From NCBI RefSeq assembly GCF_020447205.1, contig NZ_JAJAEL010000002.1, positions 1-62,289 on the forward strand: a DNA stretch of 62,289 nt. The letters run 5' to 3'. Made by a program: the position numbers and the translations under genes. The notes under the pieces are model-generated. The model was given only the letters and a program-made list of their open reading frames with translations, searched no databases and was not told where the DNA came from. This document shows, in pieces, positions 44,063 to 52,642 of this stretch (positions are counted from its first letter, which is position 1; each line of letters starts with the position of its first letter). The DNA comes from Thalassolituus alkanivorans (lineage in GTDB: Bacteria; Pseudomonadota; Gammaproteobacteria; Pseudomonadales; Oceanobacteraceae).

Positions 44063-44662
44063 TTACGCCAGTGCGGCGATTTCCTGACCGGCAGCTTCCA
44101 GAGCGGCATTCTTGCTGTCGTCGCCCAGGTTCAGGCCTTCGGCATAAACAAAGCGCACATCGCTCAGGCCGATAAAGGAGAAGATGGTGGTCAGGAACGG
44201 CGTCTGTGTATCGGCCGGTGTGCCCTTATACAGGCCACCGCGGGTAGCCAGAATATGCACCGGTTTGTTGTCGAGCAGACCAACGGCACCCGCTTCGGTG
44301 TACTTAAAGGTGATCCCGGCACGGCACAGGAAATCGAGGTAAGACTTCATCTGCGCCGGAATGGTGAAGTTGTACATAGGCACGCCCACCACCACTTCAT
44401 CGGCTGCTTTGATTTCGGCGATCAGGGCATCGGAGTAAGCCACAATGCTTTGCTGCTCTGTTGTGCGCTGTTCAGCCGGGGTCATAAAGGCACCAACGCT
44501 GTTGGCATCCAGATAAGGCGGAACGTCTGTGGCCAGATCGCGAATCACAACCTCGCCGTTCTGGTTAGCGGCTTTCCAGCCAGCGATGAATTTTTCGGCC
44601 AGCTGACTGGACTGACCGTGGTCGCCGAAGATGCTGCCTTTGATGTACAGAAGTGTTGCCAT
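44063..44662 (-). CDS. azoR: FMN-dependent NADH:quinone oxidoreductase / azoreductase
   Basis: 199 residues from ATG 44662 (GAGGAGCA upstream); the longer open frame has no ribosome site. Flavodoxin-like fold: KGSIFGDHGQSSQLA phosphate loop, PMYNFTIPAQMKSYLDFLCRAGITFKYT flavin contact typical of AzoR/AcpD, and LATRGGLY. It reduces quinones and azo compounds with NADH, protecting against electrophile stress. Upstream 44663-45179 has repeats only. Confidence 0.92.
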   Translation of the reverse strand: MATLLYIKGSIFGDHGQSSQLAEKFIAGWKAANQNGEVVIRDLATDVPPYLDANSVGAFMTPAEQRTTEQQSIVAYSDALIAEIKAADEVVVGVPMYNFTIPAQMKSYLDFLCRAGITFKYTEAGAVGLLDNKPVHILATRGGLYKGTPADTQTPFLTTIFSFIGLSDVRFVYAEGLNLGDDSKNAALEAAGQEIAALA

Positions 44663-44811
44663 GTTTGTGCTCCTCAATGTGCTGTTCGCAGGAATTGAGG
44701 GCATTTTGCTCCGGACGATTTCGATTAAAAATCGCAAAAATCCGTGGCTATCTTTCTAAAAAGTTGTTCTTTTGCTGAAAACAGCAGGCCCACGGGTGAT
44801 TTTTTCTCGTT

Positions 44812-45088
44812 CCTACGCTCTGCGTGGGAATGCAACTGTACCAGCAAGGGCTACCACGCAGAGCGTGGGAGCTAGGTGAAAAGCTGAATCGCGGAGAGGT
44901 TTTCTGCGCCTCTGGGGCCGCCGCAGAAACCGCTGATATGTCTGGCCTGTCCGCAGGGATGCGGACAAGTGGCTCCGGCCATGGATGGCCGATGAGACGC
45001 GCGGCCAGTAAATATCAAGGTTTCAAGGAATACGGCCCAGAAAGCGCGAAGCTGGGGTCGGCCCGCCGGCAAGGGGATAAGTTCCCCT
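44812..45088. repeat. Array of short hairpins (REP/BIME-like)
   Basis: Six perfect or near-perfect hairpins follow one another in 277 bases: CCTACGC/GCGTGGG (44812-44828), CCACGC/GCGTGG (44854-44868, an inverted near-copy of the first), TTTCTGCG/CGCAGAAA (44901-44939), GTCCGCA/TGCGGAC (44949-44966), CGGCCAT/ATGGCCG (44976-44991) and AGGGGA/TCCCCT (45072-45088). The arrangement looks like clustered REP elements. The open frame crossing it (44824-45144) is composed of these repeats and is not called as a gene. Confidence 0.7.
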
Positions 45089-45179
45089 GGGAGGCAGCAG
45101 GCCTTGATGTTAAAAAATGCTGTTTTTGCCAGCTACGGTGCTGATTAAAACTGTGGCCCCCATCGGCTGATTTTTGCAT

Positions 45180-46562
45180 TCAGACCACCCGCACCAGCGC
45201 GCCTTTTTCCCAGCCCAGCCGTCCGGTACGCACTTTCTGGCGCTGAATACCGGGTACCGGCGCCAGCATAAACAGGTCGCCGTTGCGCCCCGTCAGAGTG
45301 CGCGGTACGCCGCAGCCTTTGGCCAGTGCGGCGTGAGCTTTCATATGCACTTCTTCACCATGCACGGGAATGGCAATTTCCGGCTGCACCCAACGGTACA
45401 GGGTTTCCAGCTCTTCCTGTGCCGGATGGCCGGAGGCGTGAATCGGCAGTTCGGCATCGTCGGCGGTAATCACCTCCACACCGATGCTGTGCAGCTGGTC
45501 GATAATGCCCTGAATGGCTTCTTCGTTTCCGGGAATGGCACGGGCGCTGAAGATGACCCGGTCGCCGGGTTCCAGCTCAAAATCCGGATGGGTGCCAGCA
45601 GCAAGACGGCGCAGCGCGGTATGAGGTTCGCCCTGGCTGCCGGTCGCCACCGCCAGCACTTCGTGGCGCGGTAAATAGCCCAGATGCCCGGTATCCACCG
45701 AGCCGGCACTGAACGGCCAGACACCCGCCCGCTTGGCGCACTGGTGCATATTAATCATCGAGCGGCCATAAAGGCCCATATAACGACCGGTATCGTCCGC
45801 CACATGAGACAGCGTTAACAGGCGCGCAATATTACTGCCGAAACAGGTAACGATAACCCGACCTTTAGCGCTTTCGATGTAATGGCGCAGGCCATCGTAC
45901 AGATCGCCTTCCGAGGCGGAATGCCCGGCCACGGTGGCATTGGTGGAATCGCACACCATCGCCAGCACACCTTCCTGCGCCAGGCGGGTAAAGGTTTCCT
46001 GTTTATAGCCGTGGCCCACCACCGGCTCGGGGTCGAGCTTCCAGTCGCCGGTATGAAACACATTGCCGGCGGCGGTGCGGATCATCAGCGCATTCGGGTC
46101 GGGCACCGAATGCGTTAAGGCTAAAAACTCCACCTCAAACGGGCCGATGGCTACACGCTCGCCGGTTTCCGGCACGATGATTTTTACCTGATGCAGCAGG
46201 CCATGTTCGGCCAGTTTCTTTTTCAGCACTTCGGCGGTAAAGCGCGTGCAATACACCGGGCAGCGCAGCTTGTGCCACAGATAAGGCACCGCACCGATAT
46301 GGTCTTCGTGGGCGTGGGTGATGATTAAACCGGCCAGCTGATCTTTACGCGCGGCAATAAATTCCGGATCGGGCATTTGCGTATCCGGCTCGCCCGAATG
46401 GTGGCGGGTGCCATCGGCGCTGACCCGCCCCGGCTTGGGGAAGGTCACGCCGCAATCGACCATCAGCCACTGATCGTCGTGGCCGTAGAGGTTCATGTTC
46501 ATGCCGATCTCACCGGTACCGCCAAGGGGCAGGAAGAAGAGATCGTGTTCGCTGGGGCTCAT
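45180..46562 (-). CDS. RNase J-like metallo-beta-lactamase nuclease
   Basis: 460 residues from ATG 46562. Beta-CASP MBL signature HAHEDHIG, preceded by the DCG metal motif (MVDCGVTFP), HTGDWKLD, a beta-CASP region with VTCFGSN, and the C-terminal histidine motif IPVHGEEVHMKAHA. It is shorter than Firmicute RNase J (about 555) and lacks the C-terminal domain. By family it is a 5'-3' exo/endoribonuclease in RNA turnover, which is unusual beside RNase E in gammaproteobacteria. The lipoprotein gene follows on the same strand in reverse order. Confidence 0.85.
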   Translation of the reverse strand: MSPSEHDLFFLPLGGTGEIGMNMNLYGHDDQWLMVDCGVTFPKPGRVSADGTRHHSGEPDTQMPDPEFIAARKDQLAGLIITHAHEDHIGAVPYLWHKLRCPVYCTRFTAEVLKKKLAEHGLLHQVKIIVPETGERVAIGPFEVEFLALTHSVPDPNALMIRTAAGNVFHTGDWKLDPEPVVGHGYKQETFTRLAQEGVLAMVCDSTNATVAGHSASEGDLYDGLRHYIESAKGRVIVTCFGSNIARLLTLSHVADDTGRYMGLYGRSMINMHQCAKRAGVWPFSAGSVDTGHLGYLPRHEVLAVATGSQGEPHTALRRLAAGTHPDFELEPGDRVIFSARAIPGNEEAIQGIIDQLHSIGVEVITADDAELPIHASGHPAQEELETLYRWVQPEIAIPVHGEEVHMKAHAALAKGCGVPRTLTGRNGDLFMLAPVPGIQRQKVRTGRLGWEKGALVRVV

Positions 46563-46628
46563 GGTTATTCCGCTTTTGTGGCGAGTGATTGTAAATACAG
46601 CAAAGAACTGTTGCGGCGTTCGTGCCAC

Positions 46629-47498
46629 TTACTGCGGCAGGCTGAACTCCACCGCACCGTTAAGCTCAACCGATTCCTCACCGCTAACGGCCAGTTCGAG
46701 CCGGATGTTGCCATTTTCCAGATGGGCCACCCGGTAGCTGCCACTGCGCAGATTCAGGCTCTGCATATTGGGGTAGGCAATATTCACGTATTCGCGATTG
46801 CCCAGATTACCACCGCTGCCGCTCAGGTCGAGGCTGCTGACGCCGACCACAAAGCCTGAACCGTCCGGCTCATCAATATATTTGCAGTCGGGGTAAGCAC
46901 TGCAGTCGCGGCTGACAATATCAATGCTTCTGCGCGGACCACTGGCAAACTGCATGCTGGATATTTCAACCCGGTCAGCCTGCCACGGCGTCCCCATAAT
47001 GCTGCCTTGCAGTGGCTGGTTTTTAAACTCATAGCAATGCTGGCGCAGGGGCTGTGGCGGCTGTAACGCTGATTTACGGATGTCTTCGCGCAGGGTGCGA
47101 CCGAATTCCACGTAATAACGCTGACCACGGGCAACCATATAAACCTGAACGTCGCGCTCCGGATAACAGAACGCCGAAAAACCCATCACCACGCCCTCAT
47201 CATTCACAGCCTTCACCCGGAAACTGTCCGCCTTTAAGCTCCAGCCGTCTTTCAGGGCCAATACAGCATCCGGATCACTGACGTAATGTTTGGCGGCGTA
47301 ATCAAAATTATATTTGGCCAGGGTCTGATACAGGTACATGGCGGTATCGGCTTTCCATTTTTCCTGCTGATCAGCCGGGCTGAATTCGGCTTCAGTTGCA
47401 GGCGCAGTATCAGTTGTTTTGGCACCTGCCGCACCGGCGGTCTGATCCTGACCACAGGCAACCAATAGCGCCAGCAAACACATGGTTATGAATCTCAT
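46629..47498 (-). CDS. Putative lipoprotein of unknown function
   Basis: 289 residues from ATG 47498 with AAGGA upstream. Signal peptide with lipobox LVAC (Cys15) followed by an Ala/Thr-rich linker. The mature part has a helical segment (KWKADTAMYLYQTLAKYN) and beta-rich sequence with several Cys (CYPERD, RQHCYEF, DCSAYPDCKYI). It would be anchored in the envelope; Gln after Cys+1 Gly suggests no strong inner-membrane retention signal. Family not recognised. It starts ahead of the RNase J-like gene on the same strand. Confidence 0.75.
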   Translation of the reverse strand: MRFITMCLLALLVACGQDQTAGAAGAKTTDTAPATEAEFSPADQQEKWKADTAMYLYQTLAKYNFDYAAKHYVSDPDAVLALKDGWSLKADSFRVKAVNDEGVVMGFSAFCYPERDVQVYMVARGQRYYVEFGRTLREDIRKSALQPPQPLRQHCYEFKNQPLQGSIMGTPWQADRVEISSMQFASGPRRSIDIVSRDCSAYPDCKYIDEPDGSGFVVGVSSLDLSGSGGNLGNREYVNIAYPNMQSLNLRSGSYRVAHLENGNIRLELAVSGEESVELNGAVEFSLPQ

Positions 47499-47672
47499 TT
47501 TTTCTTCCTTAAAAGTCATCAGTGCTGCTCAGCGACAGCCCGGCGGCGATTCTAACGCCGCTCTCTGTTCTCCACCATCCGCCGTGCAGCATAACGGCGG
47601 CGCCACTGTACTTGTGGCCCATCATCACAATGCTTACACTGCCGCCCTGCTTATCTGACCCCTGTTCTGTTT

Positions 47673-48374
47673 ATGTCCCTCTCTCCACTGAATGCACTGG
47701 TACTGCGCACCTCGCTGCCGGTGATGTTTGGCTATTTACCCTTAGGTGCGGCCTTCGGCGTGCTGTTCAGCGAGCTGGATTACCACTGGCTGTATGCCAC
47801 GGCGATGGGGCTGTTTATTTACGCTGGTGCCGGACAATTTCTGGCGGTGGGATTACTGGCTAATCAGGCAACGCTGACCGAAATGGCGGTGGCCACCCTG
47901 CTGCTGAATTCTCGCCATATTTTTTACGGCCTGTCATTAATCAGCCGTATGCCCAACCGTGGCTGGCGCCGCCTGTATCAGATTTTTGGCCTCACCGATG
48001 AAACCTACTCGCTGATTACCGCCACACCGCTGCCGGCGGATATCGACCGCGGCCAGTTCCAGCTGCGCATCACCGCCGTGAACCAGCTGTACTGGGTGAT
48101 AGGCTGCACCCTTGGCGCCTGGCTTGGCAGCCAGCTGGAATTCAACACCGCCGGCATCGCCTTTGTATTACCGGCGCTGTTTATGGTGCTGACCATCGAG
48201 CAATACAAACACCTGCGCGATATCCGCCCTTTTATTGCCGCCCTGCTGATTGGCTTCGGCACATTGCTGCTGATCAGCCGCGAACAGATGCTGCTGATTG
48301 CCATCCTGCTCAGCCTCAGCGTACTGATGATGCAATACGCCGCGCGCCGCACACATAAGAGGCCTGAAGCATGA
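47673..48374 (+). CDS. azlC: AzlC family permease, large subunit
   Basis: 233 residues with five or more membrane helices. PVMFGYLPLGAAFGVLF and AGAGQFLAVGLL are characteristic AzlC segments, with SRHIFYGLSL following. AzlC with AzlD forms an exporter-type branched-chain amino-acid permease. It overlaps azlD by four bases. Confidence 0.9.
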   Translation: MSLSPLNALVLRTSLPVMFGYLPLGAAFGVLFSELDYHWLYATAMGLFIYAGAGQFLAVGLLANQATLTEMAVATLLLNSRHIFYGLSLISRMPNRGWRRLYQIFGLTDETYSLITATPLPADIDRGQFQLRITAVNQLYWVIGCTLGAWLGSQLEFNTAGIAFVLPALFMVLTIEQYKHLRDIRPFIAALLIGFGTLLLISREQMLLIAILLSLSVLMMQYAARRTHKRPEA

Positions 48375-48697
48375 ACGAATTCTGGTATCTGAGCAGTGTG
48401 ATTGCGCTGCTGGCGGGCGTTACCTTCCTGACCCGCGCCCTGCCTTTTATGGTACTCGGACGGGTGGCCGACCACCCACTGCTGGAACACCTCGGCCGTT
48501 TTCTGCCGCCCATCGTCATGGTGCTGCTGGTGATTTATTCGTTTAAAAACGACGTGGCATTCTCGCTGGATTTTCTGCCCGAACTGGGCTGCCTGCTGCT
48601 GGTAACGGCGCTGCACCTGGCGTTCCGCCAGGCGCTGATCAGTATTGTCGGAGGGACGGCGATGTATATGCTGCTGGTGCAGATGGGGGTGGGTTAA
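48371..48697 (+). CDS. azlD: AzlD family permease, small subunit
   Basis: 108 residues with about four membrane helices (TRALPFMVLGR, FLPPIVMVLLVIYSF). It starts in the ATGA overlap with azlC, so the two subunits are co-translated and stoichiometric. Role in branched-chain amino acid movement is by family. Confidence 0.9.
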   Translation: MNEFWYLSSVIALLAGVTFLTRALPFMVLGRVADHPLLEHLGRFLPPIVMVLLVIYSFKNDVAFSLDFLPELGCLLLVTALHLAFRQALISIVGGTAMYMLLVQMGVG

Positions 48698-48775
48698 TTA
48701 AAAATAAAATGTGACTCATAGTCCGTAGACCGTGAAAGCAGTGTGTTCCAGACTTCTCAAAAACGGGAGAACACG

Positions 48776-49051
48776 ATGGACACATACAGCACACAGCAAA
48801 TCTGTGAAGAAGGGCGTAACGGTCTGATGATATATGCAGAAGCGAATCCCGATCACTGGCGCGGCGGTTTTATCTGGACCCTGGTTGACGAAAAGAACGC
48901 CGAAATAACAGACGAAGGCCTTGCCTTCACAATGGAAGATGCTCTGAAAGAGGCCAGACACGCGGCCAATCAGAAACTGCCACATATCTCAGACTTAGAT
49001 GTATCTGACAGCAGCCAGCCTTCAATCTGCTCAAACAGATCTTCAGGCTGA
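48776..49051 (+). CDS. Small protein truncated or re-tailed by the restriction-modification island
   Basis: 91 residues from ATG 48776 with GGGAG seven bases ahead. The first ~70 residues (EEGRNGLMIYAEANPDHWRGGFIWTLVDEKNAEITDEGLAFTMEDALKEARHAANQKLP) read as a compact soluble domain. From about 48970 onward the frame runs antisense through the end of vsr, so the last ~26 residues (ISDLDVSDSSQPS...) are probably not native. The likely explanation is insertion of the island into this gene's 3' end. Family not recognised. Confidence 0.6.
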   Translation: MDTYSTQQICEEGRNGLMIYAEANPDHWRGGFIWTLVDEKNAEITDEGLAFTMEDALKEARHAANQKLPHISDLDVSDSSQPSICSNRSSG

Positions 49052-49425
49052 AGCCTGAGCTTTCCTTTCAGCGCGCACTCCCACACAACCAGAGTGCGCC
49101 AGCCCAGCTCCTGAAGCTCCGATAACTGCCTCTGATCCCGCCCCCGGTTTCCTTCCAGCTTTTCCTTCCACCATTCAGCCCGTGTGGACGGCCACTTGAA
49201 CTGAGGGCAGTTATGCCGGTGCCAGAAGCAACCGTGAACAAAAATGACCGCCCGGTATTTCTTTAATACCAGATCGGGCTTACCGGGCAGGCGTTTATCA
49301 TTCAGCCGGTAACGGTAGCCACGGGCAAACAATTCCTTGCGGATAAGGAGCTCGGGTCTGGTGTTTGTACCGCAGATAGCCGACATATTGCGGCTGCGGG
49401 TAATCTCATCGTGGACATCTGTCAC
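48970..49425 (-). CDS. vsr: Very short patch repair endonuclease
   Basis: 151 residues. DVHDEITRSRNMSAI, PGKPDLVL (catalytic Asp), VHGCFWHRHNC (two His and zinc ligands) and LQELGWRTLVVWECAL match E. coli Vsr block for block. GTG 49425 is the most likely start (GAGGG upstream); TTG 49428 is possible. Vsr nicks 5' of T:G mismatches left by deamination of 5-methylcytosine in CC(A/T)GG contexts. It is convergent with the dcm gene's partner ORF and divergent from dcm. Confidence 0.93.
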   Translation of the reverse strand: MTDVHDEITRSRNMSAICGTNTRPELLIRKELFARGYRYRLNDKRLPGKPDLVLKKYRAVIFVHGCFWHRHNCPQFKWPSTRAEWWKEKLEGNRGRDQRQLSELQELGWRTLVVWECALKGKLRLQPEDLFEQIEGWLLSDTSKSEICGSF

Positions 49426-49572
49426 CAATCAAAGCCCTCAGCTAACATCCTGACTATTTCACAGATGGCTGGCCAAAACTCAAAATACTGTATATATAAA
49501 CAGACAAATATATTCATGCTCTATGTGTCGGCAGAGTGATACAATGTCACACAATTGACCCAGAGGCCACAT

Positions 49573-50922
49573 ATGAACACCGCCCAGCTTTCGTTCAACA
49601 TTGACGGATATGAAGATTTCTCTGATACAGATCTGCTCAACAAAGTACTGGAAATCTATGACCAGAAATTCGTTGCTGAATATCTGAACGACTTCTCGCC
49701 GGGTCACTGGTGCCGGGAAACCATCAACCGCTGGGTTAAAGGCAAAGCCACACCGAACCTGAGCCATGCCGAGTTCCTGCATCTGCATAAGCTGATTCCG
49801 GAGCCCCGGGTAACAGCCGATGACTGTGACTTCCGCTTTATTGACCTGTTTGCCGGTATCGGTGGCATACGTAAAGGCTTCGAAGAACAGAAAGGCCTTT
49901 GTGTATTTACCAGCGAGTGGAACCCCTTCGCCCAGAAAACCTACAAAGCGAACTATGGGTCCGTTGACGAGCATATTTTTAATTCGGATATCCGCGATGT
50001 AACTCTTTCTGCTGATGAGTCCGTATCAGAATCAGAGGCATACAGACATATCGATAAAACCATTCCTGATCATGATGTACTGCTTGCAGGCTTCCCATGC
50101 CAGCCGTTCTCCATTGCCGGGGTATCCAAAAAGAACTCTCTGGGAAGAGCTCACGGCTTTGAATGCAATACCCAGGGTACACTCTTCTTTGATGTGGCGC
50201 GAATTATTGCGGCTAAAAAGCCCAAAGCATTTGTACTCGAAAATGTGAAAAACCTTAAAAGCCACGATAAAGGAAAAACCTTTAAGGTCATCATGAATAC
50301 TCTTGATGAACTCGGCTACTGGGTTTCTGACAGCGAACATGAGGGGCCGAATGATCCGAAAATTGTCGATGCGCGGCACTGGCTCCCCCAGCATCGTGAA
50401 CGGATTATTCTTGTTGGCTTCAGAAAAGATTTAAATATCCACGAGGGGTTTACTCTCAGAAATCTGAAAAAATACTACCCTAAAAAGGAAATCAGTCTGG
50501 GAGATATTCTGGATCCAGAAGTCGATCCTAAATACATACTCACACCGAAACTCTGGCAATACCTGTATCAGTATGCTGCAAAGCACAAAGCCAAAGGTAA
50601 TGGCTTTGGCTTTGGCCTGGTAAATGAAAACAGCGTGGCAAGAACACTGTCTGCCCGGTATTACAAAGATGGCTCAGAGATTCTGGTTGATCGCGGCTGG
50701 GACTTCTCAAAAGGGTTCGAAAATAAGAAAAACCTTGAAAAAAGACCACGCAGACTGACGCCGGAAGAATGTGCCCGCCTGATGGGATTCAGCAAACCAG
50801 GAAAAAATAGTTTCAAAATCCCGGTTTCTGATACGCAGGCATATAAGCAGTTTGGCAATTCCGTTGTCGTTCCTGTATTTGAAGCTGTAGCGAAACTTAT
50901 CCGGAAAAGAATCTGTCAATAA
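49573..50922 (+). CDS. dcm: DNA (cytosine-5) methyltransferase, Dcm-type (CCWGG)
   Basis: 449 residues from ATG 49573 (AGAGG ahead). Motif [16 protein letters not shown], motif IV with catalytic Cys [24 protein letters not shown], motif VI ENVKNL, motif VIII QHRERI and C-terminal [17 protein letters not shown]. The similarity to E. coli Dcm extends through the target-recognition region ([17 protein letters not shown]), so CCWGG specificity with C5 methylation of the inner C is likely. It is divergent from vsr and 43 bases before the restriction gene. Confidence 0.92.
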   Translation: MNTAQLSFNIDGYEDFSDTDLLNKVLEIYDQKFVAEYLNDFSPGHWCRETINRWVKGKATPNLSHAEFLHLHKLIPEPRVTADDCDFRFIDLFAGIGGIRKGFEEQKGLCVFTSEWNPFAQKTYKANYGSVDEHIFNSDIRDVTLSADESVSESEAYRHIDKTIPDHDVLLAGFPCQPFSIAGVSKKNSLGRAHGFECNTQGTLFFDVARIIAAKKPKAFVLENVKNLKSHDKGKTFKVIMNTLDELGYWVSDSEHEGPNDPKIVDARHWLPQHRERIILVGFRKDLNIHEGFTLRNLKKYYPKKEISLGDILDPEVDPKYILTPKLWQYLYQYAAKHKAKGNGFGFGLVNENSVARTLSARYYKDGSEILVDRGWDFSKGFENKKNLEKRPRRLTPEECARLMGFSKPGKNSFKIPVSDTQAYKQFGNSVVVPVFEAVAKLIRKRICQ

Positions 50923-50965
50923 TTCAGGAATACATCCTGACAATCAATAATGGCGCAAGGGAACT

Positions 50966-52222
50966 ATGCACGAGAAAATATCTGACATTTTTAAAGCAGT
51001 AGCCATAAAAACGCTGAGATCTACTGACATTCCAAAAATAAACGTTACCAACGAAGAAAGAAAAGGGTCGAATCAACACGAGATTGGTGGTTTAGTAAAG
51101 GCTGGGTTCTCAAAATACCTAGGAACGGTATCTGATGGAAAACCAATTAACTTCAACGCAACGTTAGCGTATTTTGACGATGATAATTCCGAATCAATCG
51201 TATGCGAAGATGTCCTCTCTTGGTATGACACACGATTTAACGATGATTCCAGATCGCCTGAATACAGGCTTTATTACAAAGCAAACGATGTTACACGCCT
51301 TTTCGGCGAAGGTGATTTCTTTCTAATATCACTAACCAAAGAAAATAAGCTATTTATAATAGCGACCCCAAGAGGAAGTAACGCTGAAAGGCAGATGCGC
51401 TACCTATTTGGCGGAGAGAAAATCGAAGTAAGCCCGTCATTAAAAAAAGTCCCATTTGAAGAAAAAGACATTATCCTTCCGATCCGCTCGCTTCTATCAG
51501 AACACGGTATAATTCTGGATAGTTCGCGAGCAGAAGACGAGAATAACTTAACTCGAATGCTGGATATTTTTGGTAACGACTTCCCATCAACCAAAGAATT
51601 TTCCTTATTCGCCAGAAGTAATATATCTGACGCTATAGATCCCAAAGAAGATCCTGACAGCTCCTTGCTGGAGCGCATGGAGGAGGAAGAAAGTCTGTTC
51701 CGAATTCTGGAGAGACATATTGTCGCCAAAAGACTCAAAAGTGGTTTTGGCAGCAACGGTGAAGATGTAGATGAGTTCATCAGGTTTTCACTGAGCGTCC
51801 AGAACAGACGAAAATCCAGAAGTGGTCACGCCTTTGAAAACCATATTGAAGAAATCCTGAGAATTAATGACGTGAAGTTTCATCGTGGAGCCAAGACAGA
51901 AGGAAAGAAAACCCCAGATTTCCTGTTCCCTGGACCTCAGGAATACAAACTTGGGTCTTATCCTGAATCTAAAATCAGGATGCTTGGGGCAAAAACAACA
52001 TGCAAAGACCGGTGGCGCCAGATACTAAGCGAAGCAAGCCGGATTAAGCGTAAGCACCTCATTACGATTCAGCCAGCGATATCCGAAGATCAAACGAATG
52101 AAATGCAACATGAGAACGTTCAGCTGATTATTCCAACGCCCATTCAGACTACCTATTCACCCGCACAACAGAGACAGCTGATTTCCTTCAAAGACTTTAT
52201 TGATGAAGTTAAAGCGCTTTGA
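50966..52222 (+). CDS. EcoRII-like type II restriction endonuclease
   Basis: 418 residues with AGGGA ahead of ATG; EcoRII has about 404. The N-terminal ~170 residues would be the effector-DNA-binding domain; the C-terminal half carries the nuclease fold with a PD-(D/E)xK-type core: HRGAKTEGKKTPDFLFPG and LGAKTTCKDRWRQIL, as in EcoRII/SsoII-type CCWGG enzymes. The base composition is clearly more A/T-rich than that of neighbouring chromosomal genes, pointing to transfer. The adjacent Dcm should protect its sites. Confidence 0.85.
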   Translation: MHEKISDIFKAVAIKTLRSTDIPKINVTNEERKGSNQHEIGGLVKAGFSKYLGTVSDGKPINFNATLAYFDDDNSESIVCEDVLSWYDTRFNDDSRSPEYRLYYKANDVTRLFGEGDFFLISLTKENKLFIIATPRGSNAERQMRYLFGGEKIEVSPSLKKVPFEEKDIILPIRSLLSEHGIILDSSRAEDENNLTRMLDIFGNDFPSTKEFSLFARSNISDAIDPKEDPDSSLLERMEEEESLFRILERHIVAKRLKSGFGSNGEDVDEFIRFSLSVQNRRKSRSGHAFENHIEEILRINDVKFHRGAKTEGKKTPDFLFPGPQEYKLGSYPESKIRMLGAKTTCKDRWRQILSEASRIKRKHLITIQPAISEDQTNEMQHENVQLIIPTPIQTTYSPAQQRQLISFKDFIDEVKAL

Positions 52223-52287
52223 TAGCACCAGATGAAAGGGAGCGTAAATGTAGGTATCAACGCTCCCTCCCCAACTTACCCCCAACC

Positions 52288-52527
52288 TTATCCACAAAAC
52301 CACCAATCAATAACTTACCTAATCCCCTTGACACCCTGTCTTATCTTTTTCAACTAACCCCCTGAATCTGTTACAAAAAAATTGCACAAAAGCCTTGCTG
52401 CATCAGGCTTTTTCTGAGTTTCCGGCTTTTCTGCCTGAACGTTCAAACTTTCATCAATCTGTTACGCTGGCCCGGTTTGTCTTACCTGTAGCCATTCATC
52501 CCAAAGTTAGTCACAAAGTTATCCACT
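52288..52527. other. Gene-free region upstream of ilvD with DnaA-type boxes
   Basis: From 52223 to 52642 there is no convincing gene. It holds TTATCCACA at 52288-52296 and the near-match TTATCCACT at 52519-52527, with long A and C runs. It probably carries the ilvD promoter and marks the right edge of the restriction-modification insertion. It resembles the two other box-bearing gaps in the window. Confidence 0.35.
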
Positions 52528-52642
52528 GAAGATGGGGGTAACTTATGGCTCTGTCAGCTGAAAATAGGCAGATGAGCTATTGCGCCGCGGCTGATACAAT
52601 ATGTGCCTTTATTTTTCAGCCGTTGATCAGACGAGGGACACC

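Noticed and set aside
44824-45144. 106-residue ORF between azoR and the RNase J-like gene
   Set aside because: It is built from the hairpin array; no ribosome site and no domain-like sequence.
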